DNA of 64,000 bases from Bacillus sp. T3 (GCF_033449965.1 NZ_CP137761.1:2914001-2978000), one strand, 5' to 3'. Shown: positions 33,491-41,555, counted from the first letter of the stretch. Translations and numbers: made by a program. The notes: generated by a model not told the origin, from the sequence alone.

Positions 33491-34030
33491 TTATTTTGAT
33501 TTGATTAATTCAACAAATTCAGCAATTTTTTCTTCAGATAATTCACCGTAAACGATTTTTACAATTTCACCATTACCATCGACAACAAATGTAATAGGTA
33601 AGTTTTGAACTTGATATTTCTCGACTACGACGCCGTTACGGTCTAGTAATATCGGAAATGAAAGATTTTTTGCAGAGGCAAATTGATTGACCAACCTTGT
33701 CGGTTCATCTGCGTTGATACCTAAGATTTCGATTCCTTGATTTTTATATTGCTTGTATGCTCTCTCAAGGTACGGCATTTCTTCTTCGCAAGGAGGACAA
33801 TATGTTGCCCAAAAGTTTATGATTACTCCTTTGCCCCGATAATCAGACAATGAATGCTCCACTCCATTGCCATCCTTCAACGTGAACCCGGGTGATACAC
33901 GACCAACCTTAGCCGCATCGACCTCTTTTTCTCGAAAAAACTCCGCATAAAAAACAAACATCGTCACCAATACCAGCATCGACAGGAGGGCCATTTGAGT
34001 CGTTCGATACCATTTCTTTTTTAACTGCAA
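33491..34030 (-). CDS. TlpA/ResA-type membrane-anchored thioredoxin
   Basis: Extracytoplasmic thiol-disulfide oxidoreductase, 179 aa, anchored by residues 10-30. The AhpC/TSA thioredoxin domain has the active site WATYCPPCEEEMPYL (C78-P-P-C81), the ENEW-like NADEPTRL and the cis-proline region NLPITFVVDGNGEIV. The TTG at 34030 follows GGGAGG. ResA-like proteins normally serve cytochrome c maturation, but here the gene lies inside an organosulfur ABC-transport operon, so reduction of a disulfide substrate or of the binding protein outside the cell is a reasonable guess. Confidence 0.87.
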   Translation of the reverse strand: MQLKKKWYRTTQMALLSMLVLVTMFVFYAEFFREKEVDAAKVGRVSPGFTLKDGNGVEHSLSDYRGKGVIINFWATYCPPCEEEMPYLERAYKQYKNQGIEILGINADEPTRLVNQFASAKNLSFPILLDRNGVVVEKYQVQNLPITFVVDGNGEIVKIVYGELSEEKIAEFVELIKSK

Positions 34031-34050
34031 GGAATTGTCTTCCTCCCTTC

Positions 34051-34440
34051 TTACGGAGAAACTGATATTTCATGAATGGGCATCGCATGTTCCACTCCTA
34101 ATGTGACGTGGGAGACAATCTGATAGACTCCCGCTTCATCAAAAATTGTTTCTATTTGATACTTACCCTCACCAATTCTTTCTGGTTTGACAGTACCAAT
34201 TGGCGCTCCATCCTTTTTTATCAGTTCAAACTCAACTTGAGCTTCATCACCAACTTTAACTCCACCACTCTTTATTGTTGCCAGCACCTTAACTGGTTCT
34301 AATAATTTTGCATTGGAAGGACTACTCGTAACCGTCACTTCAAGTCCATCTGTAATATTGTGACTGGCTTCATCTTTCCCAGTGCATCCAGTCACCGTGA
34401 AGATGATTAAACTTAACATAATTAGAATACAATATTTCAT
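34051..34440 (-). CDS. YtkA-like lipoprotein
   Basis: 129-aa lipoprotein: residues 1-19 are a signal peptide with lipobox VTGC, so it is anchored outside the membrane by C19. The mature part is a YtkA/FixH-like beta-sandwich (VTSSPSNAKLLEPVKVLATI ... EGKYQIETIFDEAGVYQIVSHVTLG). ATG at 34440 with GGGAGA is favoured over the in-frame start at 34455. YtkA-like domains often bind copper or aid oxidase assembly. Its position between ssuC and tlpA suggests an accessory part of the same surface system. Confidence 0.8.
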   Translation of the reverse strand: MKYCILIMLSLIIFTVTGCTGKDEASHNITDGLEVTVTSSPSNAKLLEPVKVLATIKSGGVKVGDEAQVEFELIKKDGAPIGTVKPERIGEGKYQIETIFDEAGVYQIVSHVTLGVEHAMPIHEISVSP

Positions 34441-34451
34441 TCTCCCGCTTC

Positions 34452-35225
34452 TCAATCTGAATCCGCCTTTAAATTTGTCCAGAAGAGTAGTCGTTTCTTT
34501 AATTTTTCAAAGAGTAAGAGAGCGATTAAAATAACTGCACTATTAAAAATCATCCCGGCAATGACGTAATCATATTGTGCAAAATCTGTGTAATATTGGA
34601 TAAAATAACCCATTCCAGATTCAGCTCCAAACATTTCTGCCATCGTTAAAATCAAAAAGGATAGCGTTAACGCTGAGCCTGCTCCGCCAAGTATATAAGG
34701 CGATGCAGCAGGAATAATGACTTTAAATAAATAGTCAAATCCCTTTAAATTTAGTGTTTTCGCATTATCTAAATAATGTTTATCGATAATCAGAACACCT
34801 TGTAGTGTTCCTTGAAAAATTGGCCAAAAAGTTCCGATAAAGATCAAAAAAATAGACGCAGATTCAAAGGTTGGTAGAACAGCAATTGCATACGGTACAA
34901 ATAATGTTGGCGGAAGCGGACTTAATAAATGGACGTACGGCATAAATATGGCACGTATGCGGCTTTGAAGTCCGAGAAACAATCCACCACCAATGCCTAA
35001 AAGTATTGACCCAATATAGGCTGGAACGAGCAGCTTTAAAGAGCTGCTCAGGCCAACTAATAATTCCTTCGCATTATCAGTAAAAACACTCAATACCTTC
35101 GTTAATTCAGGAAAAATAACTGGGTTTAATCCCCCATATCGAGTAAGTAGATCCCATGCTAGGAGCACTACAACACCGATTAGGATTGTACTAGTATAGT
35201 GTTTGAGAATTTTTTTCACGAGCAA
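34452..35225 (-). CDS. ssuC: Organosulfur ABC transporter permease (SsuC-like)
   Basis: Binding-protein-dependent permease, 257 aa with about six membrane segments, of the SsuC/TauC (nitrate/sulfonate/taurine) family. The EAA-type loop AKTLNLKGFDYLFKVIIPAASPYILGGAGSALTLSF is present; it contacts the ATPase. A TTG at 35225 and a GTG at 35219 are both possible starts; GGGAGTG favours either. Placed between the binding protein and lipoprotein genes. Substrate group (sulfonates or thio-acids) is inferred from SsuA/SsuB and the enzymes of the operon. Confidence 0.88.
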   Translation of the reverse strand: MLVKKILKHYTSTILIGVVVLLAWDLLTRYGGLNPVIFPELTKVLSVFTDNAKELLVGLSSSLKLLVPAYIGSILLGIGGGLFLGLQSRIRAIFMPYVHLLSPLPPTLFVPYAIAVLPTFESASIFLIFIGTFWPIFQGTLQGVLIIDKHYLDNAKTLNLKGFDYLFKVIIPAASPYILGGAGSALTLSFLILTMAEMFGAESGMGYFIQYYTDFAQYDYVIAGMIFNSAVILIALLLFEKLKKRLLFWTNLKADSD

Positions 35226-35235
35226 GTATCACTCC

Positions 35236-36333
35236 CTACAGATTTTGTTTATTAAATCGGTCTAGTTGTTCCTGATAATATTTCTTATCCTTTGGATACT
35301 CTTTAATTAATTCATCTAGCGCTCTTTCATAAAGATCGAGATTAATATTGTTATTGATATCGATCCCTTCACCGTTTTCAATGTAACCAATCTCTTTCAT
35401 TTGCTCCCACATTTTCTTTACTTCTTTGCTATTAGGGTCCGGTGAATAGTGGGCATGCTCTTCGTTGACGATTGAATCCACTGTTTTATCATCCAATTTT
35501 AAGTGAGTTTTTGCTGCTTCAACTGCTTCGTCTGGGTGTTCATTTCTTACCCGTTCCGCGCGAATGAGGGCTTTTAAGAAGCGTTTATAGGCTTCCCCGT
35601 TATCTTCTGATAATAAGTCCTTTCTAGTTACAACGCGGCAGCATACGTGGGTTGGATTTAAATCATTACTCCAGTTTACAACAGCTAAGTTTTGTTCTTT
35701 TGCTTGTAAGTAGGTTGAGCCAGCTGAAACAGCCACATCTACCTTTCCACTTGAAATCGCTTGAAGTAAATCACCAGGCGTTTTAAATTCGATAATTTCC
35801 AAGTCCTTCTTCCAGTCAATTCCTGCCTCAGAAAGAGCCGAACGGAATACAATATCAGAGGTAAACATGCGGATTGTCCCAACTTTTTTCCCTTTGTAAT
35901 CATCTAATGTTTTATATTTATCTTTATCTTTCTTTTGAACTAAAATCGGGTGACCACCTTCTAAATGTCCGCCAATAATCGAAAAATCAGAGCCCTTTGA
36001 AATAAACGTAAGTGGTGCTGCGGTTCCAAACGTCATCCCCAAATCAATTTTTCCAGCCTGCAAGGCATTTAACCCATCCGCAGATGAAGCGAAGCCTACC
36101 CCTTCCACCTTTAAATTCTCATCTTCAAAAAATCCTTCTAGCTCGGCTACATCAAATAAAGTGGCTCCACTACCTTGACCATATCCGACTTTCAACTCAT
36201 ACTGTTTATTTTCTTTTACTTCACTTGTTGATGCTTTTTCTGTACCTTTACTAGTTCCACAACCTGCTAATACAAATCCTGCAGTTAGTGCCACGAAGGC
36301 AGACCTCAGCTTAATTTTTAATGATTTCTTCAA
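35236..36333 (-). CDS. ssuA: Organosulfur ABC transporter substrate-binding lipoprotein (SsuA-like)
   Basis: Extracellular binding lipoprotein, 365 aa. The TTG start at 36333 has GGAGG eight bases before, better than the ATG at 36357. Lipobox FVLAGC lies near residue 24. The mature protein is a NMT1/THI5-type fold: ELKVGYGQGSGATLFDVAELEGFFEDENLKVEGV, GLNALQAGKIDLGMTFGTAAPLTFISKG, and KKVGTIRMFTSDIVFRSAL. The C-terminal 100 residues are longer than in E. coli SsuA. An aliphatic sulfonate or related carboxy-thiol is the expected ligand. Confidence 0.88.
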   Translation of the reverse strand: MKKSLKIKLRSAFVALTAGFVLAGCGTSKGTEKASTSEVKENKQYELKVGYGQGSGATLFDVAELEGFFEDENLKVEGVGFASSADGLNALQAGKIDLGMTFGTAAPLTFISKGSDFSIIGGHLEGGHPILVQKKDKDKYKTLDDYKGKKVGTIRMFTSDIVFRSALSEAGIDWKKDLEIIEFKTPGDLLQAISSGKVDVAVSAGSTYLQAKEQNLAVVNWSNDLNPTHVCCRVVTRKDLLSEDNGEAYKRFLKALIRAERVRNEHPDEAVEAAKTHLKLDDKTVDSIVNEEHAHYSPDPNSKEVKKMWEQMKEIGYIENGEGIDINNNINLDLYERALDELIKEYPKDKKYYQEQLDRFNKQNL

Positions 36334-36365
36334 CGTTCTTTCCTCCAATGTGTACAAATAGATTT

Positions 36366-37223
36366 TTAGATTCCTTCTCCATCCGAACCAACCACGTATT
36401 TTTCTTCTAATTTATCCAGCAAGCCTTGATTCATAATGGTCAGGATGTGTTCTCGAAACTTCATAAATTCATTACTACTAAACAATTTTTTTCGATTTCT
36501 TGGTTTTTTAAAGGGAACATCGACACTTGTTGTCGTGACACCCTCAGAACCTAGGGAGAACATGACGATTCGATCCGCTAAATAAATGGCTTCATCCGCA
36601 TCATGAGTAACAAATACAATTGTTCTTCTTTGGTCATGACTGATTTGTAATAATAAATCTTGTAAATGAATGCGAGTTAAGGGATCCAATGCACCAAAGG
36701 GTTCATCCATTAGCATTAAATCTGACCCAAACGCTAAGGCCCTTGCTATTGCTGCACGCTGTTTCATTCCTCCTGACATTTGACCCGGGTATTTTTTGAC
36801 AGCGTGACCTAATTGAACAAGTCCTAAATATTCTTCAGCAATTTGTTGAAGTTCTTTCTTTGGTTTCTTTAGCTTTTGTTTCAATGCTAGGACAATGTTT
36901 TCTTCGGCAGATAACCAAGGAAATAGAGAGTAATCCTGAAAGACCACGCCGCAATCTGGTGTTGTCTCTGTTGAAGGAACCCCATCAATGATGATTTCTC
37001 CTTTCTTTGGCTGCTCAAGTCCGGCCATTAGTCGTAAAAATGTACTTTTCCCACAACCGCTCGGTCCCATTAAGACAAGAAATTCTCCTTCCTGCACATC
37101 CAGATCCACATTTTTTAATATTTCACCACTTTGATATCCAAAGCTGATGGATTTTGCTTCAATTTTTTTCTTTTTCATTTCCGAGTAATCGATTGTCTGC
37201 TTGATCTCAATTAAGCTGCTCAT
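36366..37223 (-). CDS. ssuB: Organosulfur ABC transporter ATPase (SsuB-like)
   Basis: Cytoplasmic ABC ATPase, 285 aa. Walker A is GPSGCGKST near residue 55, Q-loop VVFQDYSLFPWLSAEEN, signature MSGGMKQRAAIARAL, Walker B LMLMDEPFGALD, and the H-loop FVTHDADEAIYLADRI. The order of these blocks and the closeness to SsuB/TauB mark it as the ATPase of the adjacent SsuA/SsuC. A 20-residue N-terminal extension precedes the domain. ATG with AAAGGAG; 18 bp after the flavoprotein gene. Confidence 0.9.
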   Translation of the reverse strand: MSSLIEIKQTIDYSEMKKKKIEAKSISFGYQSGEILKNVDLDVQEGEFLVLMGPSGCGKSTFLRLMAGLEQPKKGEIIIDGVPSTETTPDCGVVFQDYSLFPWLSAEENIVLALKQKLKKPKKELQQIAEEYLGLVQLGHAVKKYPGQMSGGMKQRAAIARALAFGSDLMLMDEPFGALDPLTRIHLQDLLLQISHDQRRTIVFVTHDADEAIYLADRIVMFSLGSEGVTTTSVDVPFKKPRNRKKLFSSNEFMKFREHILTIMNQGLLDKLEEKYVVGSDGEGI

Positions 37224-37241
37224 TGCTTCTCCTTTCTTGCA

Positions 37242-38399
37242 TCATGTTAATTTTTCTAGCAAAACCTTATTTCCTAAATCTTGGATAATTGAATCGACCG
37301 GAACATGCAGAGTCATAGTCCGTAGATTGCGCCAGTGTCGATCAAATCCATAATGTGTAGCTGTAGAACGGCTTCCTAGCACCTCAAAAATGCGAGAGGT
37401 TATATCAAGTCCTGCTTTTGTCGTAAAGACTTTAGCGGTATAAACAGCTTGATTCAATTCTGCTCTTTCCTCTTCGGTTATCGCTTCTCCTTTATCCCAC
37501 AATCGTTGGAAGAGGACATCTGTTCTTTCCACTAAGAGCCTTGCTGCTTCTATTTGCACATAAAACTCACCGTAATGTCGTTGAAAAATCGGATCATCTA
37601 TTACTGAATTCACTTGAGGTGAACGCGGACGTGCTTTAGTTAATGAATAGTTCCTTGCCTCATCAAAGGCTCCCTCCATAATCCCAAGAAACAAATGGTT
37701 TAAAATGAAGTGCGCAATATTTATACGTAACTTCGCAAACTCGCTTGCTTTAAATCCATCGCGTAAGATTTCATCTTCCTTAACGATTACATTCGTAAAC
37801 GAAACAGTTCCGCTATCTGTTTGCCTTTGCCCGAAATGATCCCAATCCTTGTTTAACGTAACGCCATCGCGTTTTGTAGGAACTACCGCAATAAATAAAT
37901 CCTCTTGTTTTTCTAAAGCTGCTGAAACAATCAAATAGTCTGAATCGACACTACCAGTGCAAAATGTTTTCATCCCATTTAAGACATACTGACCATTTTC
38001 TTGGTGTGCACGAAGTTTAAGGTCAACAATGTTAAAAGCATTACCCCAGAATAAATTGTGGTTTACTGTCTCCAGGTAATAATATTCTTGTTGTTTTTGA
38101 TTCCCCCATAAATGTGCGGTTATTAAGTTTACAAAATGGTATCCATAAACATGGGCTAATGAACTATCATATTTAGAAAAAATCCTAACGATTTGAACAA
38201 CATCCGTCCATGTTCCTCCCCAACCCCCGAATTCCTTCGGGATCAAAAGTTTCAATAATCCACTTTCCCTAATTAGATCGCGCTCTGCCTTTGGAGTGCC
38301 ACCTAATTGATCTCTTCGCGCTGCATTGTCCTTAAATGTCTGCGCTAGCTGTTCTGCTATTTCGAAAACAGTCTTTCCGAGCGTAGTATTTATTGTCAT
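37242..38399 (-). CDS. DszC/SfnB-like acyl-CoA dehydrogenase-fold flavoprotein
   Basis: Acyl-CoA dehydrogenase-fold protein, 385 aa, of the SfnB/DszC group (FMN-dependent sulfur-acquisition oxygenases). Seen: AERDLIRESGLLKLLIPKEFGGWGGTW, the middle-domain FCTGSVDSDYLIVSA and the C-terminal FEVLGSRSTATHYGFDRHWRNLRTMTLHVP. No obvious acyl-CoA catalytic Glu is found where expected, which agrees with monooxygenase use as in DszC. It heads the seven-gene operon. In the Advenella pathway an Acd-type desulfinase releases sulfite from 3-sulfinopropionyl-CoA; this protein could instead play that part. Confidence 0.85.
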   Translation of the reverse strand: MTINTTLGKTVFEIAEQLAQTFKDNAARRDQLGGTPKAERDLIRESGLLKLLIPKEFGGWGGTWTDVVQIVRIFSKYDSSLAHVYGYHFVNLITAHLWGNQKQQEYYYLETVNHNLFWGNAFNIVDLKLRAHQENGQYVLNGMKTFCTGSVDSDYLIVSAALEKQEDLFIAVVPTKRDGVTLNKDWDHFGQRQTDSGTVSFTNVIVKEDEILRDGFKASEFAKLRINIAHFILNHLFLGIMEGAFDEARNYSLTKARPRSPQVNSVIDDPIFQRHYGEFYVQIEAARLLVERTDVLFQRLWDKGEAITEEERAELNQAVYTAKVFTTKAGLDITSRIFEVLGSRSTATHYGFDRHWRNLRTMTLHVPVDSIIQDLGNKVLLEKLT

Positions 38400-38440
38400 A
38401 CCTAAACCCCTCTCCTACGATGTTTTTTTAATCCAGCATC

Positions 38441-38463
38441 ACTTGTGATAACCAATCACAAGT
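38441..38463. promoter_or_regulatory. Perfect inverted repeat in the leader of the organosulfur operon
   Basis: ACTTGTGA-N7-TCACAAGT between the predicted start (about 38484) and the ribosome binding site. As RNA it forms an 8-bp stem with a 7-nt loop at +22 to +44. It could be a second regulator's operator or an mRNA-stabilising hairpin; it differs from the Fnr box in spacing. Confidence 0.6.
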
Positions 38464-38490
38464 AAACAGGTAAGATTAATGTTATTTTTC

Positions 38491-38519
38491 ATTATAGGTA
38501 CAGGGTGTATGTTTGTAAA
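38491..38519 (-). promoter_or_regulatory. Sigma-A promoter of the seven-gene organosulfur operon
   Basis: On the minus strand TTTACA (38514-38519), 17-bp spacer, perfect TATAAT (38491-38496); start near 38484. Confidence 0.75.
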
Positions 38520-38556
38520 ATTCAAAAAAATGAATACAAGTTTCAATATATTTGAA
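38520..38556. promoter_or_regulatory. Candidate LysR operators, site B (two repeats)
   Basis: Site B2, TTCAA-TATAT-TTGAA at 38542-38556, is centred at -65. Site B1, ATTCA-AAAAAA-TGAAT at 38520-38535, is centred near -43 and abuts the -35 hexamer. This is the recognition-plus-activation arrangement of LysR-type activators. Confidence 0.65.
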
Positions 38557-38599
38557 GAAATATATCCTATTGACTTGTTTTAATTGTGTTTAAAAAAGA

Positions 38600-38644
38600 A
38601 AACAAAAAAACACTATTCTTCCCATTACAGAAAGAATAGTGTTT
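38600..38644 (-). terminator. Terminator after TauE/SafE gene
   Basis: AAACACTATTCTT (38608-38620) pairs with AAGAATAGTGTTT (38632-38644); T tract follows on the minus strand. Confidence 0.85.
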
Positions 38645-38657
38645 CATGTTCCGCTCA

Positions 38658-39568
38658 TTATTCAACTACATTTCTTGTACTTTTTCGTAGAACCAGTTTT
38701 GTAGATGAAGTCTTACTTGTAATTTTACTCACCGTCACTAAGATAGCTGCTAACCAGCCAACAAGGATAATTCCATACAAATATGGGTATAGTTCCGTAT
38801 TTTCAATCCAATTCGTAAATAAGGTTCTTCCATTAACAAAGATAATAAAACCACCAACTAGGACACCCATTAATTGAGGATGAACCTTTTGAACTAACCA
38901 AGCTGCAATTGGAGCGGCGATTACTCCACCAATGATGAGTGCACTCACCCAGAACCAATTTACATCAGACCAGCCTAGTGAAATAAAGAACCCCAGCGAT
39001 GCCGATACCGCAATCGCAAATTCACTTGTATCAACTGTTCCTACAACTTTTCTAGCTTCCATTCCTTTTTAGACAAAAGGACAGGCGTAGCGATAGGACC
39101 CCAGCCACCACCACCGGTTGCATCCATAAATCCAGCAATAAACCCAAGCGGAATGGATTCTTTTTTTGAAAGAGTTGCATTTTCATTTGCTACTGATGGT
39201 TTAAAATTGAAAAGAAAACGAAATAGGACATAGGCTCCAAGCAATAATAGAAAAATAGATACATAAGGTTTTGCCAAATCCCCAGGAATATTGCTTAAGA
39301 AAGTTGCCCCTAAAAAAGCACCAATTGAGCCTGGAATAATCAGTTTAAACACCATATTTTTATCTACATTTCCAAACTTAATATGTGACACACCGGATGC
39401 GGCTGTTGTCACAACCTCTGATAAGTGGACAGAAGCCGATGCAACGGCTGGCGCGATGCTAAACGCTAATAATAAAGAAGAAGAAGTTACACCATATGCC
39501 ATACCAAGAGCACCATCAATCAACTGAGCTAAAAAGCCAATAAATGCAAAAACGATTAACTTTTTCAT
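38658..39568 (-). pseudogene. TauE/SafE family sulfite exporter, frameshifted
   Basis: Eight-segment TauE/SafE membrane protein of about 303 residues; family members export sulfite or sulfoacetate. ATG at 39568 has GGGAGG. The first frame carries IGFLAQLIDGALGMAYGVTSSSLLL and GFMDATGGGGWGPIATPVLLSKK but then derails. Adding one G at 39064-39065 gives SKKGMEARKVVGTVDTSEFAIAVSA, the family's KVVGT block, joined to the remaining hydrophobic half. It follows the organosulfur operon upstream and has its own promoter, so disposal of sulfite from the monooxygenases is likely when functional. Confidence 0.84.
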
Positions 39569-39687
39569 AAAAAATCCTCCCAAGACATTACATTTTTCAT
39601 CGATTTCAAATAAATAAAAGAAAGACCTTCGGTTGACCGATCAGTGCTCTAAAATTTAAATACAAAATTTTCGAATATTTACTTGTT

Positions 39688-39717
39688 ATTTTAATACCAA
39701 TAATTCCTACCTGTCAA
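39688..39717 (-). promoter_or_regulatory. Sigma-A promoter of TauE/SafE gene
   Basis: On the minus strand TTGACA (39712-39717), 18-bp spacer, TAAAAT (39688-39693). The TTCAA-N5-TTGAA site is not seen here. Confidence 0.65.
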
Positions 39718-39770
39718 CTATATTTTATAGGTTTTAATTTTTTTATTATTCTTTTCACAGAATAGAAAAG

Positions 39771-39792
39771 AAGCAAGAGCTCACTCTTGCTT
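39771..39792 (-). terminator. Terminator after the BNR-repeat gene
   Basis: AAGCAAGAG (39771-39779) pairs with CTCTTGCTT (39784-39792) around a 4-nt loop; on the minus strand it is followed by CTTTTCTATTC. It touches the stop codon of the gene. Confidence 0.7.
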
Positions 39793-39793
39793 C

Positions 39794-40684
39794 CTACTGA
39801 ACTACTTTTTTATAATGATAAGATTCATAAAGACCCGCAACTACGTAATCTTCCTCTTGGTTGACGATTCGCCAGCCATGACCTTTAACTTCGCCAAATG
39901 GGACAATCTTTTTTTCTTTGAGGAAAATTCGGGAAATCATCCCGACCCCATTTTTATTTTTGCTTGATGTCGTATACAGGACATCGTCACTAAAGGTTAA
40001 ATCCAAATAACATGCAACACCACTATCACTGATACAAGTCTCCCAATCGGGCATTTCAGGTTTGTTAAGCTGTAGCAGTTCACAAAAGACAATTTTAGCC
40101 TCTTTCCCACGACAAGAGCCACAAGCAGCGAGAAGAAATCCTTCATTTACCTTCAGTGAAGCGATCATACTATTTGACTCTTTTTTTATTCTCCGCATTT
40201 CACCTGTTTTTAAATGCAGACGCCAAATACCACCGTTTTGGGGATGAATTTTTGTACCGATAAAAAGCTCATCACGATGTAAACATAAAGATCGTGGAGA
40301 TGGTGGTTTTTTACAAAATCGAAACGGATCAATTATCTTCCACGTCTCTCCAAAATCACGTGAAAGATACAGAGCCTTATCCGAATGGGTAACGACAAGT
40401 CCTTGTTCATTGCAGCAAACACTCCACATTGAACTAGCTGTGTGGAAACGCTTGATTGACCAGCTCCGGCCACCATTCTTACTGCTTATCATTAGACCTG
40501 AATCACCAACTCCATATACAAATTGACCAGCACTTTTCAAATCAAGTATTCTAGTATTAGGAAGATGTAACGCCTTCCGCCAATCTCCATCATTCTTTAC
40601 AAAGATACCTTCTTGATCCGTTGCAATGAGGTAGCCGCCATTTTCAACTTTTGTTACCGCAGTTGCACTTAAGAAAGTTCCCAT
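39794..40684 (-). CDS. BNR/Asp-box beta-propeller protein
   Basis: 296-aa protein with sialidase-type Asp-box repeats, SSKNGGRSWSIK and LSRDFGETWKII, and further blades (LIATDQEGIFVKNDGDW, MIASLKVNEGFLLAA). No signal peptide is visible, so it is probably cytoplasmic. No catalytic arginine triad of a sialidase is apparent, so an enzymatic role is unlikely; a binding or assembly scaffold of Ycf48-like type is more probable. ATG at 40684 is preferred among several near a GGAGATGGAGG stretch. It shares no operon with neighbours and its function is unknown. Confidence 0.72.
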   Translation of the reverse strand: MGTFLSATAVTKVENGGYLIATDQEGIFVKNDGDWRKALHLPNTRILDLKSAGQFVYGVGDSGLMISSKNGGRSWSIKRFHTASSMWSVCCNEQGLVVTHSDKALYLSRDFGETWKIIDPFRFCKKPPSPRSLCLHRDELFIGTKIHPQNGGIWRLHLKTGEMRRIKKESNSMIASLKVNEGFLLAACGSCRGKEAKIVFCELLQLNKPEMPDWETCISDSGVACYLDLTFSDDVLYTTSSKNKNGVGMISRIFLKEKKIVPFGEVKGHGWRIVNQEEDYVVAGLYESYHYKKVVQ

Positions 40685-40921
40685 CCTCCATCTCCTCTCC
40701 ATCACACTAACCTATTATGTGTTTTTTCTTTTTTAAGATTCCTGAACCCAAATCTCGAACACAATCTAGGACATCTGAGCGGAGCATGTAAATCCTGTTC
40801 AGCTACAAGTAATTCATCATTAAGATTACGCAGTAAAGGTTTATTAGAAATCAGCATTATGTCTTTTTATAACCCCTATCAAGACCATTTTATGGATAGA
40901 CAAGTTTAATCATTCTTTTAA

Positions 40922-41371
40922 TTAAGCATGAACAGATTTAACTTTTTCAGCAAAGCTACGACCAAAGGCAATACACACTTCCTCATCCTCAGGTGCCAAT
41001 TCTATTTTCAATCCTTCCAGAGGAAGTTCGGCCCCTTGTTCTACTAACTTATCTGAAAGAATATCAACCGCTACACAAAATTGATCATAAGCCCTATCAC
41101 CAGAACCGAAGACTGCTCCAAGCTTCCCGCTTAGATTTAATTCATTCATCTCATCGAAAAAATCTAAAAATTCATCTGCAAGCTCTCCATCGCCATATGT
41201 ATAGGAACCAAGGATAATCCCATCATAATCTTCTAGTTCCTTTGGTTCTCCTGCAGGCAATTCGCGAACAACTAATTCCATACCTGCATCACTCACACCT
41301 TTACCTACCAATTCAGCGATTTCCTCTGTGTTTCCTGTCATACTTGCAAAAACGAGAATTACCTTTGCCAT
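40922..41371 (-). CDS. Flavodoxin
   Basis: 149-aa FMN electron carrier. The FMN phosphate loop is SMTGNTEE (residues 9-16), and the aromatic FMN sandwich comes from GSYTYGDGELADEF and FGSGDRAYDQFC. The ATG at 41371 has AAGGGAG; an ORF extension to 41440 runs through the promoter and is rejected. The promoter is completely covered by a perfect Fur box, so the protein replaces ferredoxin under iron limitation, like B. subtilis YkuN/YkuP. Confidence 0.93.
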   Translation of the reverse strand: MAKVILVFASMTGNTEEIAELVGKGVSDAGMELVVRELPAGEPKELEDYDGIILGSYTYGDGELADEFLDFFDEMNELNLSGKLGAVFGSGDRAYDQFCVAVDILSDKLVEQGAELPLEGLKIELAPEDEEVCIAFGRSFAEKVKSVHA

Positions 41372-41411
41372 TTTTTCCGCTCCCTTTAAGAAAATATGTA
41401 TGTGCATTTTT

Positions 41412-41440
41412 ATTATATTGAAAATGATAATCATTTTCAA
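41412..41440 (-). promoter_or_regulatory. Fur-box covered promoter of flavodoxin gene
   Basis: On the minus strand TTGAAA (41435-41440), 17 bp, TATAAT (41412-41417). The spacer contains GATTATCATTTTC, and bases 41418-41440 form an uninterrupted inverted repeat with 11-bp arms around one central base, matching the classical Fur operator. Confidence 0.92.
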
Positions 41441-41490
41441 TTAATGTTTAAAAAATTTTTTCTTACAAATCTTGGAATTACAAGAAACAC

Positions 41491-41524
41491 AAAAGCCAGA
41501 GAATTTGACTATTCCCTGGCTTTT
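41491..41524. terminator. Terminator between FMN reductase and flavodoxin
   Basis: AAAAGCCAGAGAAT (41491-41504) pairs with ATTCCCTGGCTTTT (41511-41524), with T/A tracts on both sides. Confidence 0.82.
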
Positions 41525-41555
41525 ACTTTTACTTTTATTTCTACTAAATTTAATA

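Noticed and set aside
39631..39640. CGGTTGACCG palindrome in the TauE/SafE leader as an operator
   Set aside because: Only 4-bp arms and no second copy were seen; too weak to call.
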